Source: Elainella sp. Prado103 (GTDB lineage: Bacteria > Cyanobacteriota > Cyanobacteriia > Elainellales > Elainellaceae). Taken from it: DNA of 43,630 nucleotides. The stretch covers positions 1-43,630 of the forward strand of contig JALOOM010000067.1 in assembly GCA_025454395.1 (NCBI GenBank), read 5' to 3'. Below the pieces are notes generated by a model. It made no database searches, was not told where the DNA came from, and was given only the letters and a program-made list of their open reading frames with translations. Positions 25,066 to 33,693 of the stretch are shown here, in pieces (position 1 is the first letter of the stretch; the number at the start of each line of letters is the position of its first letter). The translations under genes were made by a program, and so were the position numbers.

Positions 25066-25286
25066 AGAACAGGACTAATATTTAGCGTGGTGATTTTTTG
25101 CTGGCATCGGTGAATACATAAGACTGGAGCTATTGAGTAGCTTTTGATACTTGACTATCGGTTTCGATCGCCCGATTTAAAATGGCATACTTGCTCGCTG
25201 TGACTGAATCTGGGCGATCGTTTCTTCGGTTTCACGAAATGCCTCGCCACTGGAGTTTTGATACACTAGGAAGGAGTGCTACGCAA

Positions 25287-25745
25287 ATGAACAAACGACA
25301 AAAATGGATGATCGCGTTGGCATGGGTTGCGGTAGTAGGAATCGGCATGGCTCGTCCGGCTGCAAGTGAGGAAATCATGCCTGAGGCAGAACCTTACATG
25401 GTTTCTCAACTCAGTGAGGAAGAGTATTCCCCGGAACCGATTGAAGCATATGAAGAACTGGCAGAGGATGAAGAACTGTCTGAGGAATATGCCGAGGAAG
25501 AATATCTGGAAGAGTATGCGGAAGAAGAGTCACTAGAAGAATATTCCGAAGAAACGGGTATCGAAGCCTATGGTGAGGAATCACCCGTTGAAGAGTATGC
25601 CGAAGAAGAATACTCTGAAGAAGAATATGCTGAAGAAGAGTGGAGCGAAGAATATAGTGAGGAACCCCTGATCGAGGAATATAGCGAAGAAGAGATCAGC
25701 GAAGAATATAGCGAAAGTGATGGATCTGAAGCCGGTGAGGTTTAA
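25287..25745 (+). CDS. Secreted, extremely acidic Glu/Tyr-repeat protein
   Basis: A 152-residue protein from the ATG at 25287, chosen because AGGAAGGAG lies 12 bases upstream and a signal peptide begins there (MNKRQKW, hydrophobic 8-21, cleavage near ARPAASEE). A longer in-frame start at 25182 lacks both features. The mature part is almost wholly Glu, Tyr, Ser and Ala. Irregular units such as EEY, EEYAEEEYLEEY and SEEYSEE occupy about residues 45-145. The calculated character is very acidic with regularly spaced tyrosines. I know no family with this pattern. It could be an extracytoplasmic metal or calcium binder, a surface polyanion or a disordered linker. It is a single gene between agrE and a peptidoglycan-binding protein. 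Confidence 0.78.
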   Translation: MNKRQKWMIALAWVAVVGIGMARPAASEEIMPEAEPYMVSQLSEEEYSPEPIEAYEELAEDEELSEEYAEEEYLEEYAEEESLEEYSEETGIEAYGEESPVEEYAEEEYSEEEYAEEEWSEEYSEEPLIEEYSEEEISEEYSESDGSEAGEV

Positions 25746-25794
25746 GTTGGGTTATCTCAATACTGTTATCTTTAGCGTTATCTTTAGCGCTGTT

Positions 25795-25840
25795 GAAGTT
25801 ACGCCACTGAAGTTACACCCCTGAAGTTACATCCCTGAAG
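25795..25840. repeat. 14-bp tandem repeat, 3 copies
   Basis: GAAGTTACGCCACT-type units begin at 25795, 25809 and 25823. A 12-bp GTTATCTTTAGC pair lies just before, at about 25764. Confidence 0.85.
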
Positions 25841-25875
25841 GGCGAAAAGCATACTCTGCCTGTTTTAGTCCCCAG

Positions 25876-25965
25876 TCTGTAACGGTATCCCGATCTGTAA
25901 CGGCATCACGGTCTGTAACGGTATCCCGATCTGTAACGGCATCACGGTCTGTAACGGCATCATGA
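25876..25965. repeat. 18-bp tandem repeat, 5 copies in a 36-bp alternation
   Basis: TCTGTAACGGTATCCCGA and TCTGTAACGGCATCACGG alternate at 25876, 25894, 25912, 25930 and 25948. The A-B-A-B-B order suggests expansion of a 36-bp double unit. The minus-strand frame through it gives only MPLQ/IPLQ repeats and is not a gene. Confidence 0.92.
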
Positions 25966-25981
25966 TTGTCTCAGGTATTAG

Positions 25982-26009
25982 CCAGTCTTCTTGGAGAAGG
26001 CTGGTTTTT
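25982..26009 (+). terminator. Intrinsic terminator after the acidic protein gene
   Basis: CCAGTCTTCT pairs with AGAAGGCTGG around a 3-base loop, followed by TTTTT. It lies about 235 bases after the acidic protein's stop, with two tandem arrays between. Confidence 0.75.
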
Positions 26010-26107
26010 GGTTGGCATGGAGGATTTACTCTCCTAGGCTCCGACTCGATGGACAATAGCGTATGCTATGAAGTAACACTCCACCGATCGTAAAGGAGGC
26101 TGTGGCG

Positions 26108-26614
26108 ATGGAACCGCAATACTCGGATGTTTCAGCTCATCATGTGCCGCCTACGGTTTATCCTTGGGATATCAGTCCGAACGTTGCCAAGATGCAGGAG
26201 TTACTGCGAGCGCATGGGTTCTCAGTGCGGGTGGATGGGGATTATGGCTGGCGGACAGAAGTGGCTGTGAAAACATTTCAACGGCAGTATGGGCTACGGG
26301 TGGATGCCATCGTGGGAGCTGAGACTTGGAGCAAGCTGATGGCTACGGTGAAGCCCGGTTCTCGCCCGCTCCGATCAGGTTGTTCAGGGGCGGATGTGTA
26401 TGAACTGCAAGGATTGTTGCAAGTGAATGGCTATGCTGTGAAACGCACGGGCAACTTTGGCACTGAAACGAAATCTGCGGTGCAAAATTTTCAACGGGAG
26501 CATCATCTGCGATCGGATGGCATAGTAGATGAGGTGACTTGGGCTTTGCTTCGCAATCGTAAACCTCCAGCTCGTCAATCTTCGCTTTTTGCGCGTCGAT
26601 TGGGCAGGAAGTAG
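26108..26614 (+). CDS. Double peptidoglycan-binding domain protein
   Basis: A 168-residue protein. The ATG at 26108 is preferred over the GTG at 26102 because AGGAGG at 26094-26099 gives 8-base spacing. Two PG_binding_1 repeats are clear. The first has NVAKMQELLRAHGFSVRVDG, YGWRTEVAVKTFQRQYGLRVD and GAETWSKLM. The second has ADVYELQGLLQVNGYAVKRTG, FGTETKSAVQNFQREHHLRSDG and VDEVTWALL. A basic tail (ARRLGRK) ends the protein. No signal peptide or catalytic domain is present, so export is unclear; it may bind cell-wall material through a non-classical route or bind another ligand. It stands alone. Confidence 0.9.
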   Translation: MEPQYSDVSAHHVPPTVYPWDISPNVAKMQELLRAHGFSVRVDGDYGWRTEVAVKTFQRQYGLRVDAIVGAETWSKLMATVKPGSRPLRSGCSGADVYELQGLLQVNGYAVKRTGNFGTETKSAVQNFQREHHLRSDGIVDEVTWALLRNRKPPARQSSLFARRLGRK

Positions 26615-26838
26615 GAGCGGCGTGATTGCGTCTAGCCCAACAACAGATCGGAAAAAGCTGGGTTCAGCCCACCAAAAGATTGTAATACCAATTTGTGAAG
26701 CTGAGTAAAACCAGAGGCTTAAGCCATCCCTTGTCTAGCAAGAATTGATTCTACGCAAGCTCATATCAAATGGGTATAAGAAGCTGGGAAGGGGGGCAAG
26801 GCGTTAACACCCTTCTGATGGGTGAGGGTTCCTGCTCC

Positions 26839-26881
26839 TATCTGGCAAAAGCGTCCTGATATCTGGCAAAAGTGTCCTGAA
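26839..26881. repeat. 21-bp direct repeat, 2 copies
   Basis: TATCTGGCAAAAGCGTCCTGA is repeated with one change, about 180 bases upstream of the large phosphatase gene. The 26615-27059 spacer otherwise contains AT-rich sequence and the phased motifs listed next. Confidence 0.85.
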
Positions 26882-26974
26882 TTTTGAGTATAGGGCTGAC
26901 CCAATTAGAAAATTGCTAATGTAAAATTTTTATTAAAATATTCTTTGGCTTTTGAACCTGCATAGTTGTTTCTA

Positions 26975-27048
26975 GTTAAGAACGGGCTAAAAAACGGTAA
27001 AAATTCAGTTAGAGATCATTAATATTCCCATACCTAAACCTTTAACTT
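26975..27048 (+). promoter_or_regulatory. Weak, phased Pho-box-like motifs before the phosphatase gene
   Basis: TTTAACTT at 27041-27048 fits the octamer YTTAAYYW of the cyanobacterial Pho box. GTTAAGAA at 26975, GCTAAAAA at 26986, GTAAAAAT at 26997 and GTTAGAGA at 27008 fall in 11-bp phase but match only partly. The stretch may be a decayed PhoB/SphR site or simply AT-rich promoter DNA. Confidence 0.25.
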
Positions 27049-27059
27049 TTAGTGTTAGC

Positions 27060-30000
27060 TTGCATAACAGGGTGTTAAACGGAGCCATTTTCAGATTGGG
27101 TTGCGCGCTTTGCAGTGTGCTCCTTCTGTGGGCTCAAGTCTGCATGAACGCTAACACAATCCAGGGAGTTTGCATGTCTACCAGCTTTACTCAACCCACC
27201 ATTCAGTCGGGTGTTTCCGTGCGCTTCGATCGCGTTTCTGTCAGTCAAGTTGAATTTTTAGGGCAAGTATCTTTTCCAACTGGATTGCAGTTTGAAGATA
27301 CGGAGGTGGGTGGTTTATCTGGACTGACCTATGATCCGCAGCGGCAGGTTTACTATGGCATTTCCGATGATCGCAGCGAGCGCGATCCTGCCCGGTTTTA
27401 CACCCTCAAAATTGATCTAAGCGATGGTCAGCTTGATGACAACGATGTGCAGTTTCAGTCAGTTATTTTTCTGCAGGATGAATCAGGGCAGCCGTTTGCA
27501 CCGAATAGTCTTGATCCAGAGGGTATTGTCCTGAGTGCATCTGGGACACTCTACCTTAGCTCGGAAGGCAATACCAATCAGTTGATCGCTCCCTTTGTGA
27601 AGGGCTTCTCATTAGAGGGTTCTCCGCTTGAAACATTGCCGATCCCAGATAAATATTTGCCCACTGAGGATCGCAGCAGCGGAGTGCGCAACAATTTAGC
27701 ATTTGAAAGCCTCACGCTAACTCCTGATCAGCGCTATCTTTACACGGCGACCGAAAGCGCCCTCTACCAGGATGGTGAGCCTGCCACCTTAGAAGCAGAA
27801 AGTCCAGCCCGGATTTTGCGCTTTGATTTAACGACGGGGCAACCTGATAAAGAATACCTCTACCCAATCGATCCGATACCGACTGCGCCTGAGCCTGCTG
27901 ATGGCTTGGCAGACAATGGGCTGGTTGAATTGATTGCCCTGGATAATAACGGTAATTTTTTGGCCTTGGAGCGATCCTTTGCAGAAGGCATAGGGAATAA
28001 CTTGCGACTGTATGAAGTGCAGTTGCAAAATACAACTGATCTACGAAATGTGGATGCGATCGATGACTTAGAAGTAGATGCTCCCGCTCAAAAACGGTTG
28101 CTCTTAGATTTTGATCAACTCGGGATTACACTGGACAATTTTGAAGGAATGGCGTTAGGGCCGGTGTTGGCAGATGGTCGGCAAAGCTTAACGATTATCA
28201 GCGACAACAACTTTAATCCCGCTCAATCGACCCAATTGATCAGTTTGGGACTGGATCTTAAAACGACTCCTGCGGTGGCACCCGTAGCAGAAACCCCGGT
28301 CGCGATCGATGACGAAGAATATTTTCAGCGACTCACTCAACCACTGAAAATTTTGCTGATCAATGACGATGGCTATGAAGCAGCGGGAATCAAAATTTTA
28401 TACGATGCCTTGGTGGCGGCTGGGCATCAAGTGACTTTGGTGGCTCCCAAGCAACCTCAAAGCGGACGTGGCACAGCGATCGACACGGATAAAATCTTCC
28501 GCCCGATCGAGATTGTCAACTATGCCGAGAATCAGTGGTATGTCGATGGCACGCCAGTCACCACCACATTGGCGGCGTTAGATTATATCCTGCGGGATCA
28601 GCCGCCGGATCTGGTGATTTCGGGAATCAACGAAGGAGAAAATATTGGCGATACAGCAGTTTCTTCAGGGACGGTGAGTGCCGCAGTGGCCGCCTTGCAG
28701 AAACAGATTCCCTCGATCGCGGTGAGTGCGGGGATTCGTCTGGATGAGGCGGCTGAAGATTTTCCGAGCACCCTGCAAGCTTATGAGATCGGCTCCCAGT
28801 ATGTGGTGGATTTGATCGCTCAACTCCAACAGACTCAACCACCAGAAGCAGGAATTTTACCGGCAGGGGTGGGGCTGAATGTGAATATTCCGGCTAATGG
28901 TGTTGTTGAAGGAGTCTCCTACACCAGCTTGGATGAGTTCACCAGTTTGGGGCTGCGATTTGGTCAGGTGCAGGGCGGTCAGGGTTTGGTGGTGGTGCCG
29001 GATGCGCTAGAGGTGGGAGAAGTTCCCCGGTTCACCTCGGAAGGGCAGCAGTTTTTAGCCAATCGGATTACTGTCACCCCGATCGATGGTAACTGGAGTG
29101 CAACCAGTCAGGTGCGAGAAACAATTGCCGATCGTATTGAGAACGTATTTGAGAATACACTAGAGGAAGTGTCTGAGACTCCGTCGAGTCAACCTCTGCG
29201 GATTCTGCTGGTAAATGATGACGGCTATGAAGCGGAAGGAATTCGCATTCTCTATGATGCTCTAATTGCAGCGGGTTACCAGGTCACCGTCGTAGCACCG
29301 AAGGAGCAACAAAGCGGTAAAGGAACTTCGATCGATACGGATCAGCTATTTCGCCCGATCGAGATTGTCAACTATGCCGAGAATCAATGGTACGTCGATG
29401 GCACACCAACCACGACGACCTTAGCGGCACTGGATGCCATTCTCCAGGATCAACCGCCCGATCTGGTGATTTCGGGTATTAATGAAGGAGAAAATACCGG
29501 ACTGGCGGCTGTCTCTTCGGGAACCCTGAGTGCAGCGGTGGCGGCTTTGCTGCGGGGAGTCCCGGCAATCGCGGTCAGCGCTGGGATCAATCTAGCTGAG
29601 GCGGCAGCGGGGTTTCCTAGCACTAGCAAAGCCTATCAAGTGGGAGCGGAGTATGTCGTGAAGTTGTTGGCTCAACTGCGAGCAACCCAGGGCGATCAGG
29701 CGATTTTGCCGCAAGATGTCGGGCTGAATATCAATATTCCGGCGATCGATACCATTCGCGGAGTTGCGGTGACCCAGTTTGATGCAGCAACCAGTATCAA
29801 CCTCAGCTTTGGTGATTTGCCGCCCCAATCGGGTGAAGGACAGGGGCTGCTCTTTACCCCAGGCATTCCTGTCGAGAATCCCGATCCCCAGTCGGAAGGC
29901 GAGCAATTCTTAGCAGGCTATATCACGGTGACCCCGTTTGATGGCGATTGGAGTACGGCGGGCGATGAACGAGAACAAATGGCGGATCGCCTCTCTCAGA

Positions 30001-32756
30001 CGATCTTGGGGGATGCGGACGATCCAGCAATTTGGGTGAATCCGACCGATCCAGATGCGAGTTTAGTGATTGGTGTGTTGAAGAATGGTGGTTTGGCTAG
30101 CTTTAATCTAGACGGAAGCATTCACCAAACTCTCACTGCCCGTCCCTATGGTGACATTCGCTACAACAATATCGATTTGGTGTATGGCTTTACTGTAGGT
30201 GATCGAACGGTAGATTTGGCAGTCGCGACCGATCGACGCAATGACACATTGGCGATTTGGGCGATCGATCCGGCTACCCGCCAGTTGGTGGAAATCACCG
30301 CTCCTGAGTTGAGCGATCCGGCAGCTTCGATTTTTGGCGTAGATGATGGATCGCAAACCGCCTACGGCATTGCCACCTACACCAGCCCCATTTCGGGCAA
30401 AACCTACCTGTTTGTCAGTCAACGGGAAGGTAATCAGATTGCTCAATTAGAACTGCTGGCGAACGATGATGGCACAGTGACAGCTCAGACGATTCGCCGA
30501 TTGTCGGCTCCGATTCCACCGGAGGGCGAGCTAGAAGATGCCCAATTTGAAGGCATGGTGGTCGATCGCGAGTTAGGCTACCTCTACGCCGGTCAGGAAA
30601 AGCGGGGCATTTGGAAGTTTGCCGCTGAGCCGGAGGCTCCCTCGACGGGGCAGTTAATCCAGGCGGTGCAACCAGAAGGGGATGTGCTGGTTGCCGATGT
30701 GGAAGGGTTGACCATTTACTATGCTGCTGATGGTCAGGGCTATTTGCTGGCTTCTAGCCAGGGCGACAGTAGCTACGCGGTGTTCGATCGATCGGGCAAC
30801 AACGACTACTTGGGCAGCTTTGTGATCGATGATGGGCAAGATGGTGTGGAAGAATCCGATGGAGCCGATGTCATTAATGTGAATCTGGGCGATCGGTTCC
30901 CCAATGGGGTTTTAGTGGTGCATGATGGCTCCGACAATCCGGCTCAGGTGGGCTTAGATGGGGAAGAAGTGCAGAACTTAGGCACGAATTTTAAGTTTGT
31001 GCCCTGGGAAGCGGTGGCGAATGCCTTTGAAACGCCCCTGTTGATCGATCCGACCAGCTATAATCCCCGCTCTCCCCAGCCTCAATCCCTATTAGCGGTA
31101 GCCAGTGGAGATGTGACTCAAACCTCGGCTGTCTTGTGGGCCCGCAGCAGTTTACCGGGTACAGTCCGATTCGAATTTTCCATTTTCCCGAATTTCGACT
31201 TTATTTTTGGCTTTGATGCGGCGACCGTGACCGATCCATTGCAGCCGGTGAAAGTCGGGTTTGGTGGGTTGACACCTGGACAGACTTATTACTATCGTGC
31301 CATTGATGCGGCTGGGGCGATCGAAACAGGGCAATTCAAAACACCCTATGGAATCGGCGAGCAGGCCGGTCTGCGGTTTGGGGTAACGGGGGATTGGCAG
31401 CAGGCACCACCCTATCCGGCTTTAGCCAATGCGGATGAGCGCGATCTCACCTTTTTCTTAAAGCTGGGGGATACCATCTACGCCGATACGGAGACCCCGG
31501 CGCTGAAGGGGGTTACCCAGGCTCGCACCCTGGCCGACTTCCGGATCAAACAGGCTGAGATCAGCAGCGATCGATTTGGCTTGAATACGGTCAAGGATCT
31601 GTATGCAGCGACATCGATTTTAGCGACGATCGATGATCACGAATTGGTGGATAACTTTGCAGGAGGAGCAGCCCCTGGAGAGTCGCCCGATGCGCCGGAT
31701 ATTGGCTCTGACGATCGGCCGCTATTCACCGATGAGGTTGAGTTTGTCAACGATACCCAGGCTTACGAAGATGCGCTACTAGCCTTCCAGAATTATCATC
31801 CCTTGCACGATCGCTTCTATGGGGAAACAGGCGATGCTAGAACTGCGGGTGAACGACAGCTCTATCGGTTTAATACCTATGGTCGTGATGCGGCGATGTT
31901 TGTCCTGGATACGCGATCGTTTCGAGATGACCAGCTTGAACCTGCCGATCTGAGCAATCCGGTGCCGTTTTTGGTGCAAACCTTCGATCCAACTCGCACG
32001 CTCTTGGGATCGCAACAATTCCAGGATCTGAAGCGTGATTTACTGCAAGCCGAAACCGATGGGATCACCTGGAAGTTTGTGGCGGTGCCAGAACCGATCC
32101 AGAACTTTGGCGTGGTGAATGCGGAAGATCGGTTTGAAGGGTATGCGGCAGAACGCACGGAACTGCTGAAGTTCATTGATGATCATGCGATCGATAATGT
32201 GGTTTTTCTGTCTGCCGACTTCCATGGCACGATCGTCAACAACCTGACTTACCAGCTCGCGCCTGGCCAACCGCAGATTGCTACCAACGCCTTTGAGATT
32301 GTTACCGGGCCGGCCGCCTTTTTTGAGGGTCTATTTGGGCGGGCAGTGGTTGACATTTCCCTGCAAGCTGGGTTGATTACCCCGGAGCAGAAGGCGGTTT
32401 ATGACCTGTTACCGGTTGCACCCGATGCCGATGATCTGCCAAACGATCGGGATGATTTTGTCAAACAGCTACTGGTGACCCAAACCGATCTCCTCGGTTA
32501 CGATCCAGTCGGCTTAAATCAAAATTTGCCGATCGCGGATGGTTTGATCGATGCCAACCTGCTCCAGGGAGATTACGTGACAGTTCATAACTACACCTGG
32601 ACGGAGTTTGAGATCGATGCGGCCAGCCAAAAGCTGACGGTGACGATCTATGGGATTCCCGATTACTCGGAGGCGGATTTGCTCAGTCATCCAACTGATG
32701 TGACCAGCCGAATGCCCGCAATCATTACTCAGTTTGAGGTCAATCCAACCTTGTAG
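27060..32756 (+). CDS. Multidomain phosphatase: phytase-like esterase, two SurE, beta-propeller phytase, PhoD
   Basis: A 1898-codon ORF. The TTG at 27060 gives a hydrophobic signal-like stretch (GCALCSVLLLWAQV); the ATGs at 27144 and 27174 are alternatives without it. Domains in order: esterase-like phytase (about 65-405; VGGLSGLTYDPQ, ISDDRSERDPA, SLDPEGIV); SurE 1 (about 429-700; NDDGYEAAGI, QSGRGT, SGINEGENIG); SurE 2 (about 711-975; NDDGYEAEGI, QSGKGT, SGINEGENTG); beta-propeller 3-phytase (about 983-1300; DADDPAIWVNPTDP, NNIDLVYGF, FEGMVVD); PhoD phosphatase (about 1343-1850; KLGDTIYAD, IDDHELVDN, LDTRSFRD, SADFHG). Metal-ligand motifs are retained in all. It should release phosphate from phytate, nucleotides and phosphodi- or monoesters outside the cell. 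Combining five such domains is unusual. Repression by phosphate is likely but not proven here. Confidence 0.92.
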   Translation: MHNRVLNGAIFRLGCALCSVLLLWAQVCMNANTIQGVCMSTSFTQPTIQSGVSVRFDRVSVSQVEFLGQVSFPTGLQFEDTEVGGLSGLTYDPQRQVYYGISDDRSERDPARFYTLKIDLSDGQLDDNDVQFQSVIFLQDESGQPFAPNSLDPEGIVLSASGTLYLSSEGNTNQLIAPFVKGFSLEGSPLETLPIPDKYLPTEDRSSGVRNNLAFESLTLTPDQRYLYTATESALYQDGEPATLEAESPARILRFDLTTGQPDKEYLYPIDPIPTAPEPADGLADNGLVELIALDNNGNFLALERSFAEGIGNNLRLYEVQLQNTTDLRNVDAIDDLEVDAPAQKRLLLDFDQLGITLDNFEGMALGPVLADGRQSLTIISDNNFNPAQSTQLISLGLDLKTTPAVAPVAETPVAIDDEEYFQRLTQPLKILLINDDGYEAAGIKILYDALVAAGHQVTLVAPKQPQSGRGTAIDTDKIFRPIEIVNYAENQWYVDGTPVTTTLAALDYILRDQPPDLVISGINEGENIGDTAVSSGTVSAAVAALQKQIPSIAVSAGIRLDEAAEDFPSTLQAYEIGSQYVVDLIAQLQQTQPPEAGILPAGVGLNVNIPANGVVEGVSYTSLDEFTSLGLRFGQVQGGQGLVVVPDALEVGEVPRFTSEGQQFLANRITVTPIDGNWSATSQVRETIADRIENVFENTLEEVSETPSSQPLRILLVNDDGYEAEGIRILYDALIAAGYQVTVVAPKEQQSGKGTSIDTDQLFRPIEIVNYAENQWYVDGTPTTTTLAALDAILQDQPPDLVISGINEGENTGLAAVSSGTLSAAVAALLRGVPAIAVSAGINLAEAAAGFPSTSKAYQVGAEYVVKLLAQLRATQGDQAILPQDVGLNINIPAIDTIRGVAVTQFDAATSINLSFGDLPPQSGEGQGLLFTPGIPVENPDPQSEGEQFLAGYITVTPFDGDWSTAGDEREQMADRLSQTILGDADDPAIWVNPTDPDASLVIGVLKNGGLASFNLDGSIHQTLTARPYGDIRYNNIDLVYGFTVGDRTVDLAVATDRRNDTLAIWAIDPATRQLVEITAPELSDPAASIFGVDDGSQTAYGIATYTSPISGKTYLFVSQREGNQIAQLELLANDDGTVTAQTIRRLSAPIPPEGELEDAQFEGMVVDRELGYLYAGQEKRGIWKFAAEPEAPSTGQLIQAVQPEGDVLVADVEGLTIYYAADGQGYLLASSQGDSSYAVFDRSGNNDYLGSFVIDDGQDGVEESDGADVINVNLGDRFPNGVLVVHDGSDNPAQVGLDGEEVQNLGTNFKFVPWEAVANAFETPLLIDPTSYNPRSPQPQSLLAVASGDVTQTSAVLWARSSLPGTVRFEFSIFPNFDFIFGFDAATVTDPLQPVKVGFGGLTPGQTYYYRAIDAAGAIETGQFKTPYGIGEQAGLRFGVTGDWQQAPPYPALANADERDLTFFLKLGDTIYADTETPALKGVTQARTLADFRIKQAEISSDRFGLNTVKDLYAATSILATIDDHELVDNFAGGAAPGESPDAPDIGSDDRPLFTDEVEFVNDTQAYEDALLAFQNYHPLHDRFYGETGDARTAGERQLYRFNTYGRDAAMFVLDTRSFRDDQLEPADLSNPVPFLVQTFDPTRTLLGSQQFQDLKRDLLQAETDGITWKFVAVPEPIQNFGVVNAEDRFEGYAAERTELLKFIDDHAIDNVVFLSADFHGTIVNNLTYQLAPGQPQIATNAFEIVTGPAAFFEGLFGRAVVDISLQAGLITPEQKAVYDLLPVAPDADDLPNDRDDFVKQLLVTQTDLLGYDPVGLNQNLPIADGLIDANLLQGDYVTVHNYTWTEFEIDAASQKLTVTIYGIPDYSEADLLSHPTDVTSRMPAIITQFEVNPTL

Positions 32757-32941
32757 GGAGTGCTGATAGTTTATAAGGTGTGATCCGTGATCGAGATGGG
32801 TGAGCGGTGGGAGATGTAGATTGATGAAGTGAGGAAAGGGTAACAGAATAAGAGTGAGTAGATAGAGATGACATTCTAATCCTGCTTTCTGTACCGTAGG
32901 TATGAGAGACTGGCAAATATCGTCACGTTGTTTCCTCTCCT

Positions 32942-33571
32942 ATGTCTGCTCTTACCACCCTAACCCATTGGCTCCTCGGAGAATTTGATAATCAAGTTCA
33001 GGCAACCGATCAGCCGGTCTGGTTTGTGCATTTGCGCTTGTGGCATCAGCCGCTACCATTTCGGATTAACGATCATGTCGCAATTTTCTGTGAGCAGGCC
33101 AATGCGCTCTATTTAGATGCACCGTACCGCCAACGGGTGATGATTTTGCGCCCCGTGGAATCGCCGGATCGAGAGGATGGCAGCAATCCGGCAGAATTGC
33201 CCATTGGTCAAGTGGAATATCGCGCCTTTAAATTTCCCGATCGCGTTCAAGGGGCTGGGGCCAATCCGCAATTGTTGGAATCTCTGACTCCGGATGATCT
33301 AGAACTTTTACCCGGCTGTGAACTGACGATTAGGCAAACCGCCGATCGATTTAAAGCTGATCCCGATCCAAATCAGCGCTGTTGTTTTCAATACAATGGG
33401 CAAATGCGACAGGTGATTTTGGGCTTTGAAGCCAGTGAGGCGGAGTTTTGCAGCTTTGATCGAGGCATCGATCCCGATACGGGCCGGTTGCTGTGGGGAG
33501 CGCTGATGGGTGCTTATCAGTTTCAAAAACGCCAAAATTTTGCTTTGCCGCAGCGTTTCGTTCGGTTTTGA
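32942..33571 (+). CDS. Phycobilin lyase of the CpcT/CpeT family
   Basis: A 209-residue protein of the T-type bilin lyase family, which attaches phycocyanobilin or phycoerythrobilin to Cys-155-equivalent sites of phycobiliprotein beta subunits. Family-typical text includes LTHWLLGEFDNQVQA at the start, HLRLWHQPLP, EQANALYLDAPYRQRVM, VEYRAFKFPDR, and a CELTIRQTADRFKA segment near residue 125. Length is normal. Whether it is CpcT proper or a paralogue cannot be decided, as no cpc or cpe genes are close. It lies 185 bases after the phosphatase gene on the same strand, with its own ATG after a cytosine-rich leader and no clear ribosome site. Confidence 0.9.
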   Translation: MSALTTLTHWLLGEFDNQVQATDQPVWFVHLRLWHQPLPFRINDHVAIFCEQANALYLDAPYRQRVMILRPVESPDREDGSNPAELPIGQVEYRAFKFPDRVQGAGANPQLLESLTPDDLELLPGCELTIRQTADRFKADPDPNQRCCFQYNGQMRQVILGFEASEAEFCSFDRGIDPDTGRLLWGALMGAYQFQKRQNFALPQRFVRF

Positions 33572-33627
33572 TGCTGGGATTGCTGCGCTCAAAACCGCTA
33601 TCAACCCAAAACCGTTATCAACGTCCA

Positions 33628-33657
33628 AAGACGCTAACCCTAGCAGGCCAGCGTCTT
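33628..33657. terminator. Bidirectional hairpin between convergent genes
   Basis: AAGACGCT and AGCGTCTT form a perfect 8-bp stem with a 14-base loop. It is placed between the convergent bilin lyase and protease genes, where a shared terminator is expected. T-runs are short on both sides. Confidence 0.5.
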
Positions 33658-33693
33658 CAATTGAGGAGTTGACGGTAAGGTGGCTTCACCAAA

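Noticed and set aside
25865..26056. A 63-codon minus-strand frame with MPLQ/IPLQ repeats
   Set aside because: Produced by the 18-bp tandem array; part of it also crosses the terminator hairpin at 25982.
27060..32756. Possibility that the large phosphatase is an assembly fusion of separate genes
   Set aside because: The frame is uninterrupted over 5.7 kb, the linkers are in frame, and the second large gene of the window shows the same esterase-like domain in a multidomain context.
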